Shown here: one piece after another, positions 42,475 through 53,440 of the stretch
Layout: each line of letters begins with the position of its first letter
Position numbering within the stretch: the first letter of the stretch is position 1
Assembly (NCBI RefSeq): GCF_000317555.1
Contig: NC_019745.1
Coordinates: 4,402,001 to 4,466,000 of the forward strand
DNA length: 64,000 nucleotides
DNA from: Gloeocapsa sp. PCC 7428
GTDB taxonomy: Bacteria > Cyanobacteriota > Cyanobacteriia > Cyanobacteriales > Chroococcidiopsidaceae
Direction: 5' to 3'
The notes under the pieces: model-generated
The model's input: only the letters and a program-made list of their open reading frames with translations
Database searches by the model: none
What the model was told of the DNA's origin: nothing
Translations under genes and position numbers: made by a program

Positions 42475-44507
42475 CAACTCAATAATTCTAATCCCGCAGT
42501 CACAATTTGGTCGGGTGGGATATCCAAACACTCTAATTCATACGGACAATTAAAGGTATAACAAGGATTACAGACTGTCGGACGACGCAAAATTTTTACC
42601 GATGTATAACGAGGTTGCCATTGACACTCGAGTTCGGTTCCAGCAAAGAGAATCACAATAGGAGTATTTGTCGCATCAGCGATATGCATTGCTGAAGTAT
42701 TGTTAGTTAAAACGAGTCGAGCATGAGCGATCGCCGCAGCAAATTCGGTTAAACTTGTTGCACCGATTCTATTAATTGCCCAATCACCTAAAATATCAAG
42801 TAACGGACGAGCGCGATCGCTGTCTTTAGATGTACCTGTGACGACGACTGGTAATTGAGTTATTTCAGCCAGTTGACGCGCGGCGATCGCAAACCGTTGT
42901 GTATCGTAATTACGCGACTCGCAACTTGTCCAGGGGTTCAGCAGAATATAGGGATCGGGAAATGGTGCAGAATTGGGAATGTGTAAGCTAAGACGGCGAT
43001 CGCTGACTTGAAACCCCACCGCTTCAATCAACCGCAAATTACGCTCGACTTGATGAATTTCATCGGGTGCCGAAGTAATAAAATCAGTAAGAATACCCAA
43101 CCCTGATTCTTTCGACTCGCCTAAGCGTAAAGGAATACCTGCTAGATAACACGCTAGCGCCGCCGGATAAGGACTTTGGCTAAAACTGGTCAAAATAATT
43201 GCTGCATCAAACTGGCGCTGGCGCAATATCTCAATCATTTCCCACTCTCTAGCAGGATCGAAATCCAAGCGCCCCAAATCTTGCCAAACGACGCGCCAAG
43301 GTAAAACTTCATCTACCCATGGCAAAAGCGGTGCGGTGGACGCTGCGGCGGGACTTACCATTAAAGTCAACTTTGCTTGCGGGAGGTTTTCTTTAATCGT
43401 ACGGAGGACAGGACTAGTCATAATCACATCCCCGATATTATCGAGACGCATCACCAAGATGTTGCGCAGATTTTGCCACTGGTTGGCACTTTCTCGATTT
43501 TCTGGTAGCCTCAACAGCGATCGCGGTTTCTGATGTAGTAACTTTGCGGCTGCACTCAAGACTTGTTGCGGCGTAATTTCTTGCGTACAGCTATCCCAAT
43601 CAAAAGGACAAATTCCACTATACCAGCAGCTTTGTTCGGTGAAATTAGCAATATTTCGCTCACTGCAATCAGGATAACCTTGTAAATTGATATGTGGTAT
43701 AGGTTGACCGTAGCGCCCGTGCCAAGATGGACCAAATAACGTTATCGTTGGTACATCAAGCGCCGCCGCAATCCGTGCAGGTCCTGTATCAACCGCGATC
43801 GCTAAATCTGCTTGGGCTAAACCTGCTGCCAATTCGCGCAAAGTTCCCCGCTGCCAAACACGGGCGCTTTCACCGATTTCTTGGGCAATCTCGCAGGCAA
43901 ACTTATCCCCTCCTGCAACAACAATCGTCGCGTTATACTGCTGTTGCAAGGTTTGGGCAACTGTCACAAAATTGACTTTCGACCAGCGCTTAATTTGCAT
44001 TCCCGCATCAGGAATGAGAAAAACAATCGGGCGGTATGCCGCGCCAAACGCTTGTTTAGCTTGCACTATTTCAGCTTCTAGCAGGCGAATCCAAGGTTTT
44101 GCTTTAGAAATCGCCTCCAGTGCGATTAAACCCTCGTGCTGGAGGATTTGCAAAAAGCGATCGCTTACCAATTGATTGTCAGGAGGATTGCGCCATAAAT
44201 TCGTCACGATGCGTTGCGCGCCACTCTGACTCATTAAATCGGCAATACCATCATAGTTAGTATCAGAAACAACGATATCAAAATGCTGTTGCGCTAGAAT
44301 CTGGGCGATCGCTTGACGCACTTCACCCTTTTGAGCATAAACAACCTCATAAATAAGAGGATCTGCTTGCAGTAGTTCGCCGTAAGGAGGAAAAGTCAGA
44401 ACCGTAACCTGAGATTGAGGATAAGTCAAAGCCAGCGCTTTAATTGCAGGTAGCGCAATGATCAGATCCCCAATTCCTCCTAATAACTCCACAAATAAAA
44501 TTTTCAC
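42474..44507 (-). CDS. Tandem double GT9 glycosyltransferase
   Basis: A 677-residue protein made of two complete GT9 units. Unit 1 (1-335) opens 'MKILFVELLGGIGDLIIALPAIKAL', with 'VVVAGGDKFACEIAQEIGESA', 'AVDTGPARIAAALDVPTITLFGPSW' and cysteines at 'CWYSGICPFDWDSC'. Unit 2 (about 350-677) opens 'ILVMRLDNIGDVIMTSPVLRTI', with 'YILLNPWTSCESRNYDTQRFAIAARQL', 'VLTNNTSAMHIADATNTPIVILFAG' and 'CNPCYTFNCPYELEC'. Usual GT9 proteins are 320-370 residues with one unit, so this could add two heptoses in turn. It is the first gene of the cluster and is coupled to the GT4 that follows. Confidence 0.9.
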   Translation of the reverse strand: MKILFVELLGGIGDLIIALPAIKALALTYPQSQVTVLTFPPYGELLQADPLIYEVVYAQKGEVRQAIAQILAQQHFDIVVSDTNYDGIADLMSQSGAQRIVTNLWRNPPDNQLVSDRFLQILQHEGLIALEAISKAKPWIRLLEAEIVQAKQAFGAAYRPIVFLIPDAGMQIKRWSKVNFVTVAQTLQQQYNATIVVAGGDKFACEIAQEIGESARVWQRGTLRELAAGLAQADLAIAVDTGPARIAAALDVPTITLFGPSWHGRYGQPIPHINLQGYPDCSERNIANFTEQSCWYSGICPFDWDSCTQEITPQQVLSAAAKLLHQKPRSLLRLPENRESANQWQNLRNILVMRLDNIGDVIMTSPVLRTIKENLPQAKLTLMVSPAAASTAPLLPWVDEVLPWRVVWQDLGRLDFDPAREWEMIEILRQRQFDAAIILTSFSQSPYPAALACYLAGIPLRLGESKESGLGILTDFITSAPDEIHQVERNLRLIEAVGFQVSDRRLSLHIPNSAPFPDPYILLNPWTSCESRNYDTQRFAIAARQLAEITQLPVVVTGTSKDSDRARPLLDILGDWAINRIGATSLTEFAAAIAHARLVLTNNTSAMHIADATNTPIVILFAGTELECQWQPRYTSVKILRRPTVCNPCYTFNCPYELECLDIPPDQIVTAGLELLS

Positions 44508-44798
44508 AGCCTACTACGACTTCTTCAAGCTTGCCGAACTTTATATCCAACGCACCAAAACATCACATCTATCCTCAGAGCGATCATATCTACAGTTATG
44601 AGGTTTGAAATTTTTCTTTCACTTATGTTTCGCACAAATGAAATCAGAAATAGCTTAACTAACAGATATAACAAGCCTAAAATCTTTATCAAGATCTCTC
44701 ACCATCTCTTTCCTCTGTGACCTTCGTGTCTCTGTGGTTCGTTAAAAAATACTGTTAACAAACAATTTTGTTTGATGTGTAAAAATTTCTTTTAATTT

Positions 44799-46847
<2,049 letters not shown>

Positions 46848-47085
46848 TTACCGATTGAAATCTCAAGTTTTAGTTTAGCTTCCACGTTTTGAGAATCTGA
46901 TTGCCCTTCCGCTTCGCAAGCTACTACTATAATTGATGATGAAAGTTATACTGCGAAACTCCTAGCAATATTTCCATACGCAGTATCATTTAATTGTTGA
47001 TAATTATTGCTCTACGACTCCTCACACACCTTTTAACAAAAAATCAAGTATCCTGCTAGATAGCAAAAATGGACAGGTGTGAATC

Positions 47086-47382
47086 ATGAAGGTTTGGCTA
47101 GCTTGCTTTGTACTTTTATTTGCTCTCGCTGAGCTTTTTCAATGGATGAAGCAGTTTTCGCTACCGTTACCAATCTACATTTTGGGTGGTGCGTTTTTAG
47201 CGATCGCATCTAACTACGACAAACTTGGCGGTTTACGTTGGCTATCGCACGATCGCGTATTCATCAATTCTGCAAGTCAACCTTCTATCACTCAATCAAC
47301 TGCACAGCCGTTGCAATCGGTATCGTTTACTACAGCGCCTGCTGCTGAACAAATGCAACCGCGCGCAAAAGAGAGTAAATAG
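47086..47382 (+). CDS. Small two-helix membrane protein
   Basis: A 98-residue protein with two hydrophobic helices (about residues 3-17 and 28-46, 'LPLPIYILGGAFLAIASNY') and a polar Ser/Thr/Gln-rich tail of 45 residues ending in basic residues. Function unknown; similar short proteins occur in cyanobacteria. Its stop is only five bases from the stop of the convergent FecC-type permease. Its leader holds no clear Shine-Dalgarno. Confidence 0.6.
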   Translation: MKVWLACFVLLFALAELFQWMKQFSLPLPIYILGGAFLAIASNYDKLGGLRWLSHDRVFINSASQPSITQSTAQPLQSVSFTTAPAAEQMQPRAKESK

Positions 47383-47387
47383 TATAA

Positions 47388-48431
47388 TTACTTGCCACGC
47401 TGCTGCACCAACAAATAAACAAAGTAAGGCGCACCAATGACCGCAGTGACAATCCCACAGGGAATTTCAATCGGGGCAAATAGCGTACGTCCGATTAAAT
47501 CTGCGACAACAACAAGCATCGCCCCCATCACGCCAGCAACGGGAAGTAGCCCGCCATGAGTCGCACCTACTAACTGACGTGCCATATGCGGAGCCATTAA
47601 ACCCACAAAACCAATCGCGCCAGCGGTTGCTACCGCAGATCCAGCGAGTGCGGTACTGATAAGCAACAACCAGCCGCGTTGCCACTCAATGTGACAGCCT
47701 AATCCTGTCGCAATTTCGTCACCTAAAGCTAAAGCGTTGAGTTGGCGAGTTTTGACTAAAGCAAGCGGCAGAAATACAATAAGCCAGGGTAAAAAAGCAA
47801 AAACCTGCTCCCAACTGCGTCCGTAAACACTACCTGCTAACCAAACTAAAGCTTGACTGACGCTGTTAATCTCACCAAAAGTCGTAATTACACTTGTGCA
47901 AGCACCAATGACCGTCGCAATTCCGACACCGATTAAAATCAACCGCAACGGCGAACTGCCTCCTTCCCATGCTAAAAAGTAAATGAGCAACGAAACCGCC
48001 AAAGCACCGCCAAATGCAGAGATGGGCAAGAATCCTACAGGAACACTAGGAAATAATACAATCAAACTCACCGCCGCTAAACTCGCGCCAGCATTAACGC
48101 CAATGATCCCAGGATCGGCAAGTGGGTTACGCGTGATTCCTTGCATAATTGCACCAGAAATTGCTAAGGCTAGTCCTACTAAACTTGCAACTAAAGTCCT
48201 CGGTAATCGCAGCGTGTTGATGACAAATGCATAGTCAGAGTTTTCTTCTAGCCCTAACACAGTTTGAATAACTGCAAGGGGCGGGATCGGATATTCCCCG
48301 TACGCAACGCTAGCAATCATTGCGATTAGCGTCACAAGTAACAACAGTAACAATACAGTCAAAACGCGTTGCTTGACGCGCAGCGATAGCGGTAGCGATC
48401 GCGAACGAAATTGTAGTGTATTTTGCTTCAT
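47388..48431 (-). CDS. FecCD-family iron-siderophore permease, second subunit
   Basis: A 347-residue BtuC/FecCD-type permease with about ten helices and the family patterns 'LRLPRTLVASLVGLALAISGAIMQGITRNPLADPGIIGVNAGAS' and 'IGFVGLMAPHMARQLVGATHGGLLPV', the coupling helix contacting an ATPase. Imports ferric siderophores, haem or cobalamin together with a binding protein and ATPase. Its start overlaps the stop of the first permease by four bases (ATGA), so the two form a heterodimer. It is the last gene of its transcript: no ATPase or binding-protein gene follows. Confidence 0.9.
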   Translation of the reverse strand: MKQNTLQFRSRSLPLSLRVKQRVLTVLLLLLLVTLIAMIASVAYGEYPIPPLAVIQTVLGLEENSDYAFVINTLRLPRTLVASLVGLALAISGAIMQGITRNPLADPGIIGVNAGASLAAVSLIVLFPSVPVGFLPISAFGGALAVSLLIYFLAWEGGSSPLRLILIGVGIATVIGACTSVITTFGEINSVSQALVWLAGSVYGRSWEQVFAFLPWLIVFLPLALVKTRQLNALALGDEIATGLGCHIEWQRGWLLLISTALAGSAVATAGAIGFVGLMAPHMARQLVGATHGGLLPVAGVMGAMLVVVADLIGRTLFAPIEIPCGIVTAVIGAPYFVYLLVQQRGK

Positions 48432-49438
48432 TTACTAACTTTCATCCGAGCAAGATAAACAAAGAAGGGCGCGCCTACTAATGCTGTAACAATTCCTACT
48501 GGCAATTCTTGGGGTCGAATGACGAGTCGCGCAACGACATCCGAAGCAAGCAGTAGGATTGCACCAAACACCGCACTATACGGCAAAATCCAACGATAAT
48601 CTACCCCAATGAGTAAACGCACAATGTGGGGGACAACTAAGCCAACAAATCCAATCGGTCCTGCGGCGGCAACTGCACTTCCTGCTAATAACAATACTGC
48701 TACCGCCGCTGCAATTTTGACCCAAGCCGTCTTTTGTCCCAAACCTTTCGCCACATCTTCACCCAGGTTGAGAATATTGATTTGGCTTGCTAAGGCAAGG
48801 GCAAGTACCAGACCTATGACGATATAGGGTAGCACTTGCGCAATAATTGCATAATCGCGACCAGCAACCGAGCCTGCTAACCAAAACCGAATTTCATCAA
48901 GCGTGCGTTGGCTAATAATCAAAATGCCTGTTGTTAGCGCTGAGAGTAAAGCAGCAATCGCTGCGCCAGCAATCGTTAAATTCAGCGGCGTAAGTCCTCC
49001 ACGCCCCAGCGAACCCAAAAGGTAAACACTAACCGCACTCGCACCCGCGCCGAGAAACGCACACCACACATAAAAACTCGGTTCAGAAGTTCCAAAAATA
49101 AAGATCGCCACCACAACGGCGATCGCTGCACCCGCATTAATTCCCAAAATTTCAGGATCTGCCAAAGGATTGCGGCTAATACCTTGCATAATCGCTCCAG
49201 CAATCGCCGTCGCCGCACCAACAAGAATTGCGAGTAGCGATCGCGGTACGCGCACTGTGCGAATAATCAGATGTTCGGTTGAACCATCAAAAACAGCGAT
49301 CGCCTCATAAATTGTTCTGAGTGAAATGTCTGCTGCGCCTAAAGCAATACTGATAAACAGGCAAATCACCAATACTCCGATGCTCGCAATTAAACCTAGC
49401 ACCGGCGATCTACTTTTCCAATTTGATACTTCTGTCAT
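48428..49438 (-). CDS. FecCD-family iron-siderophore permease, first subunit
   Basis: A FecCD-type permease of about 336 residues with helices and motifs as in its partner: 'VRVPRSLLAILVGAATAIAGAIMQGISRNPLADPEILGINAGAA' and 'GPIGFVGLVVPHIVRLLIGVDYRWILPY'. The frame opens 26 codons further upstream (to 49516), but conservation and a normal N-terminus begin at 'MTEVSNWKSRSP', so 49438 was chosen; neither start has a well-spaced Shine-Dalgarno. Divalent or ferric import is expected from the family. No Fur box could be recognised in the 200 bases upstream. Confidence 0.88.
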   Translation of the reverse strand: MTEVSNWKSRSPVLGLIASIGVLVICLFISIALGAADISLRTIYEAIAVFDGSTEHLIIRTVRVPRSLLAILVGAATAIAGAIMQGISRNPLADPEILGINAGAAIAVVVAIFIFGTSEPSFYVWCAFLGAGASAVSVYLLGSLGRGGLTPLNLTIAGAAIAALLSALTTGILIISQRTLDEIRFWLAGSVAGRDYAIIAQVLPYIVIGLVLALALASQINILNLGEDVAKGLGQKTAWVKIAAAVAVLLLAGSAVAAAGPIGFVGLVVPHIVRLLIGVDYRWILPYSAVFGAILLLASDVVARLVIRPQELPVGIVTALVGAPFFVYLARMKVSK

Positions 49439-49716
49439 ACCTTCGTTTTGCTGCAATATAGCTGCGGAGTAAATGCGATCGCGTCTTGCCATTTGCTCAC
49501 TATTGGCAAGCATCATCGAATATTACACGCAACTTATTGGCAAATTCTATCAACAATTTGGTTAACTTTATCCTTATTGTCGCGGCAAAATCCTCAAAAG
49601 GTATTCGGGGCGATCGCTATTTGTCGCTTTTCCTACAAAGCAAACAAGCTCTCCTAAACATCATATGTTAGCAGTTCAGGAGAACCCAAATATGTAAGCT
49701 TTAAAGATCTATATTC

Positions 49717-50112
49717 CTAAATCAACCAAAACCCTTTTTTTTGCCAATATTGTTTTTCTAAAATATTGTCTAAGCATTGCTGCGAGATGACACATTTCTC
49801 AACTAATAATTTGCCTAAAGGTTTATTGTTGTATTGCTGCTCAAGTAAAAATTGCTCTAGTGCATTGGTTGAAATCAATTTTTCTTGAATGAGTAATTGA
49901 CCAAGCTTAATCTGCTGCTCTGCTAAAACTCGATTAAGTGTCCCTTGAGACACTAATTGTTTTTCTACTAAGATTTGTCCAAGTTGTTTTTGACTGCGGT
50001 ATTGCTCAGCTAAAATAAACTCAAGTTTGTCTTGAGTAATTAAGCCTTTACGTACTAGCATTTCACCGAGAGCAGCTTTTTCTACTTTTCTCTCAAAAGT
50101 TTTAGTAAACAT
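49717..50112 (-). CDS. Protein built of four MshEN-like repeats
   Basis: A 131-residue soluble protein made almost wholly of four 24-residue repeats of the type x-L-G-x2-L-V/I-x5-I/V-S/T-x3-L-x3-L-x2-Q: residues 14-37, 43-66, 69-92 and 98-121. Repeats 1/2 and 3/4 are separated by exactly five residues, repeats 2/3 by two, the same two-plus-five plan as MshEN domains of PilB/GspE/MshE ATPases, which bind cyclic-di-GMP. No ATPase domain is present. The conserved Arg of the MshEN motif is replaced (Ala, Gln, Lys, Pro), so nucleotide binding is uncertain. It stands alone. Confidence 0.7.
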   Translation of the reverse strand: MFTKTFERKVEKAALGEMLVRKGLITQDKLEFILAEQYRSQKQLGQILVEKQLVSQGTLNRVLAEQQIKLGQLLIQEKLISTNALEQFLLEQQYNNKPLGKLLVEKCVISQQCLDNILEKQYWQKKGFWLI

Positions 50113-50394
50113 TACTAATCCTTGAAGTAATTATGCTATTCAAGCGTTTTTTAATAAAAAATAGTTGCGTTTAAGTAATTCATATAAAATTGATCAACAA
50201 GTCAAGCTAACTTTAACTTCATCCTTAATAATTGGTAAAAACTAAAAGCAAGATACTTACACTTCTATGATTCCCTTTTTTGGGAAGTTTGTGGTGTAGA
50301 AAGTGTAAAGAAGAAAATAAGACTTTGTAAGCAAAGCCTTACTAACAGAAAGTTCTGATTTTCTATAAAAAGTGTTGATGAGCACATAAAGTTT

Positions 50395-51507
50395 TTAACT
50401 TTGACGCTGAGAAAGATAAACTTTATGGTAGTATTCTTGATACTGGTCAGACAGCAAGGGTTTCCACCAATCGCGGTGCGTGAGATACCATTCAACTGTA
50501 CGACGCAATCCCTCAGCGACAGTTACTGCGGGTGTCCAGCTGAGTTGAGTTTTAATTTTAGTCGCATCAATCGCATAACGGCGATCGTGTCCTGGTCGAT
50601 CCTGAACAAAAGTGATGAGTTCGCGTGCTGGACGTACGGGCAAATCAATTGCTAGTTCATCCATAATGTCACATAGCATTTGCACCAAGTCGATATTTTT
50701 AACCTCATTATTGCCACCAATGTTATACGCTTCTCCAGGTAAACCTTGATGAATGACAACGCCTAAAGCCGTACAATGATCGCCTACATACAGCCAATCA
50801 CGGACATTTTGTCCATCACCATATACGGGTAGTTGTTTACCAAGCAAGCAATTGATGCACATTAAAGGAAGGAGCTTCTCAGGAAACTGATAGGGACCGT
50901 AATTATTCGAGCAATTTGTAATGATTGTTGGTAGGTGATAAGTATGATAGTAAGCACGTACTAAGTGATCGCTACCAGCTTTAGAAGCCGAATAAGGGCT
51001 ATTGGGTGCATAAGGAGTCTTTTCGGTAAATGCAGGATCGTTGGGATTAAGACTACCGTAAACTTCATCGGTAGAAACGTGAAGAAAGCGATGATGATCT
51101 GGTTGTCCACAAGTACGCCAGTGTTGTAAAAATGCTTCTAGCAGCGTGAAAGTCCCAACAACATTAGTTTGGACAAACGCAGCGGGTCCCAAAATCGAAC
51201 GGTCTACATGAGATTCAGCAGCAAAATGCACAACTGTATCAATCGCCTCAGTTTGTAAAAGTTGGTCTACAACTGTGCGATCGCAAATATCTCCTTGAAC
51301 AAAGCGAAAATTTTCTTTCCCTTCCCAACTTGCTAAGTTACTACGATTTCCTGCATAAGTTAAGGCATCTAGAACAACTACGCGGTCTTGAGGATAAGTA
51401 GTACACCAATGATGTACAAAATTTGCGCCAATAAAACCTGCTCCGCCAGTGACTAATAACCGCCTCGGCTGCGGGGAATTTAATTGCTGATTGTCTGCGC
51501 TACTCAC
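50395..51507 (-). CDS. rfbB: dTDP-glucose 4,6-dehydratase
   Basis: About 370 residues of an extended SDR: NAD+-binding 'LLVTGGAGFIGANFVHHW', 'VVVLDALTYAGNRSNLA', 'FAAESHVDRSI', catalytic 'HVSTDEVYGSL' (Thr, Asp, Glu) and Tyr-x3-Lys in 'SPYSASKAGSDH', then 'RVRDWLYVGDHC'-like 'NVRDWLYVGDHCTAL' and 'PGHDRRYAIDATKI'. It converts dTDP-glucose to dTDP-4-keto-6-deoxyglucose, the route to dTDP-rhamnose. The open frame extends to 51600, but a GTG at 51507 preceded by AAGGGAAG is the better start. No rfbA, rfbC or rfbD gene adjoins it. Confidence 0.93.
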   Translation of the reverse strand: MSSADNQQLNSPQPRRLLVTGGAGFIGANFVHHWCTTYPQDRVVVLDALTYAGNRSNLASWEGKENFRFVQGDICDRTVVDQLLQTEAIDTVVHFAAESHVDRSILGPAAFVQTNVVGTFTLLEAFLQHWRTCGQPDHHRFLHVSTDEVYGSLNPNDPAFTEKTPYAPNSPYSASKAGSDHLVRAYYHTYHLPTIITNCSNNYGPYQFPEKLLPLMCINCLLGKQLPVYGDGQNVRDWLYVGDHCTALGVVIHQGLPGEAYNIGGNNEVKNIDLVQMLCDIMDELAIDLPVRPARELITFVQDRPGHDRRYAIDATKIKTQLSWTPAVTVAEGLRRTVEWYLTHRDWWKPLLSDQYQEYYHKVYLSQRQS

Positions 51508-51889
51508 AAAATCTTCCCTTGCTCGATCGAAAATCCCAAATAGTATCACTCCTCGCGCAGCACTTGTAAAGCAGATTTCATTGCTAAAGCCATCAAACAC
51601 TCAGCACAAGCTTACAGTCAAGAAGACTATACCAGCAACATTTTTCTGATTTCTGAGCAAAGTTTCCCAAGTTTGGGGAACCAGTGCGCCTTTAAGGGTA
51701 TCCCCCGTTGTAGCAAGTGGCGTGGATTTAGGGGGCTGATCCGAGTGCGGTTATTTAACGATTCATACATTGATTAAGCAATGCCGAAAATCAAGTTCCG
51801 ATTTATGCAAGTAGTATAAAGTTTCTGTGCTATCTCACAGAAATGAAATCAAAATTGATCCTGACTACACCAGGATCAATTAGCAGCTA

Positions 51890-53440
51890 TTACGCATCCG
51901 ATTGTTGCGGTTGTTCTGGCGTGTTTGGCGTTTCTGGAGGTTGAGCGCAATTGGCTGTATCGTACTGGTATTGCAAGTGGAACTGTTGATTTACTGAACT
52001 TTCACCCTTGGGAAACTCGTATGCTTGAACATATTCTTTAGCAGCCTGCTCAACACTCGCCGCCCCTTTGCGCGAAAGAAAATCAGGTCCAGAAACAATT
52101 CTACCAGCAGGATTGACAACGACTCCCAAAACCGCAACGCCTTCTAGTCCGCGATCGCAAGACTTAATCGTTTTATAGATAGGTGCTTTTGTCACCACAT
52201 TCGAGTAGTTTTGCTGGATGGTACTTTGACGTTTCGCCCACGCTTGCAATTGCGCATCTCTGTCACTCGTTGCGGATGGATTAGAACCCGAACCACTAGC
52301 CGTATTTGGCTCGCTACGCAGTGCGGCGACAATTTGTTGTCGTCGTGTTTGTTCTGCGGTATTGTCTGGCTGAGCAGGAGTAGTCGAATTAGCAGCCGTA
52401 TTTGGCTCGCTACGCAGTGCGGCGACAATTTGTTGTCGTGTCTGTTCTGCCGTGTGTGGCTCTACAGGTTGTGGGTTAGCAGCAGTTTGTGGTGCAGGAT
52501 TCGCAGGAGAATTTGTAGCAGCGCGTTCCTCGCGAATTTTTTGCTGTAGTGCTAAGAGTTCCTGTTTGCCACGTTCTGGGAGTTTTTGAAGTCGAGGACC
52601 TGACTCAACAGGTTGCGTTGGGTTAGCTACGGCAACTTGTTGTTGTGGTTGACTTTGGGGTTGTTGCGGCTGAACCAAATTAGGAGGTGTCGGCAGCGTT
52701 TGTGCTACTTGACTTGGTGGTACTCCCTCAGGAGAAAATGGCTCCGCTGGATTCAAGCGCATGGCTGGTAGCCCTGCATTACTTGGCTGTCGCCATTGCG
52801 GTACAGGTGGTAATAATTCTCCTGAATTGTACGTACGGTTTTGACTTTGGTTTGGTGCTGCTGCTACGGGAGGTTGGATGCCGAGTGGCGGAGGTGGCGG
52901 TAGTGTATTCAGAATAGGCGGCGGAGGTGGGGCATTGATTATAGAACCTGTGGAGAACGCCTGCTGGCTGTTTCGGCTGGGATTGACCTTGGGTACTCCG
53001 CTTGTTGTGCGGTTACTGCGTTCTGGCGCTACAGGCAAAATAAACGTTTGATTAGGTCGTAACGCTTGTAAGGAGTTGCTACCTACTGGCGGTAGACCAA
53101 TTGATGGCGGCAGCGTAATCGGGTCTGGTAATGGTGGCAGCGCCCCTACAGGAAATGGTGGCGGCGGGGGTAACGGCGGTAAGGGACTCTGCTGCGTGGC
53201 AAATGGTGGCAATGCTGCGGGTACTGAGGACGCTCCTGGCAGGCGGCTTTGTTCTTCAGGAGTTAGCTCTACGATTCCCACAGTTCGCTGCTGAATATTT
53301 GCGGCTAATTGCGAATCGTATGGTAAAAATGGCAAAACGATCAACAGCAATCCGTGAATGCCTAAGGATGCTACGGCAGCCATGCCATTGGTCGAGCGAA
53401 AGCTTTCTGGTAAAGTTCTCATCAGGGAGGCGTAGGACAT
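51890..53440 (-). CDS. Proline-rich TonB-like energy transducer
   Basis: A 516-residue envelope protein. A single N-terminal anchor helix (about residues 20-40, 'MAAVASLGIHGLLLIVLPFL') is followed by 380 residues of Pro/Gln/Asn-rich linker, with polyproline runs such as 'PPPPPILNTLPPPPPLG', and a C-terminal TonB-fold-like region (about 425-495) with a 'GVAVLGVVVNPAGRIV' strand. TonB proteins couple inner-membrane energy to outer-membrane receptors, so it could serve siderophore uptake with the FecCD pair. The linker contains a duplicated 31-32-residue unit ('EQTRQQIVAALRSEPNTA'). The assignment is structural rather than by catalytic motif. Confidence 0.75.
   Translation of the reverse strand: MSYASLMRTLPESFRSTNGMAAVASLGIHGLLLIVLPFLPYDSQLAANIQQRTVGIVELTPEEQSRLPGASSVPAALPPFATQQSPLPPLPPPPPFPVGALPPLPDPITLPPSIGLPPVGSNSLQALRPNQTFILPVAPERSNRTTSGVPKVNPSRNSQQAFSTGSIINAPPPPPILNTLPPPPPLGIQPPVAAAPNQSQNRTYNSGELLPPVPQWRQPSNAGLPAMRLNPAEPFSPEGVPPSQVAQTLPTPPNLVQPQQPQSQPQQQVAVANPTQPVESGPRLQKLPERGKQELLALQQKIREERAATNSPANPAPQTAANPQPVEPHTAEQTRQQIVAALRSEPNTAANSTTPAQPDNTAEQTRRQQIVAALRSEPNTASGSGSNPSATSDRDAQLQAWAKRQSTIQQNYSNVVTKAPIYKTIKSCDRGLEGVAVLGVVVNPAGRIVSGPDFLSRKGAASVEQAAKEYVQAYEFPKGESSVNQQFHLQYQYDTANCAQPPETPNTPEQPQQSDA
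52299..52440. repeat. Direct duplication within the TonB-like gene
   Basis: A block of about 45 identical bases at 52299-52343 recurs at 52395-52439, 96 bases apart, encoding two copies of the unit 'QQIVAALRSEPNTA'. The offset is a multiple of three, so the frame is kept. Recent duplication by slippage in a low-complexity linker is the likely cause. Confidence 0.7.

Noticed and set aside
49439-49716. Fur box upstream of the FecCD pair
   Set aside because: No sequence close to the GATAATGATAATCATTATC consensus was found, though degenerate sites cannot be excluded by eye.
52192-52440. Duplicated codons read as a separate small gene (antisense or other frame)
   Set aside because: The frame 'MSPHCVASQIRL' repeats only because the TonB-like linker DNA is duplicated; it is not independent coding sequence.
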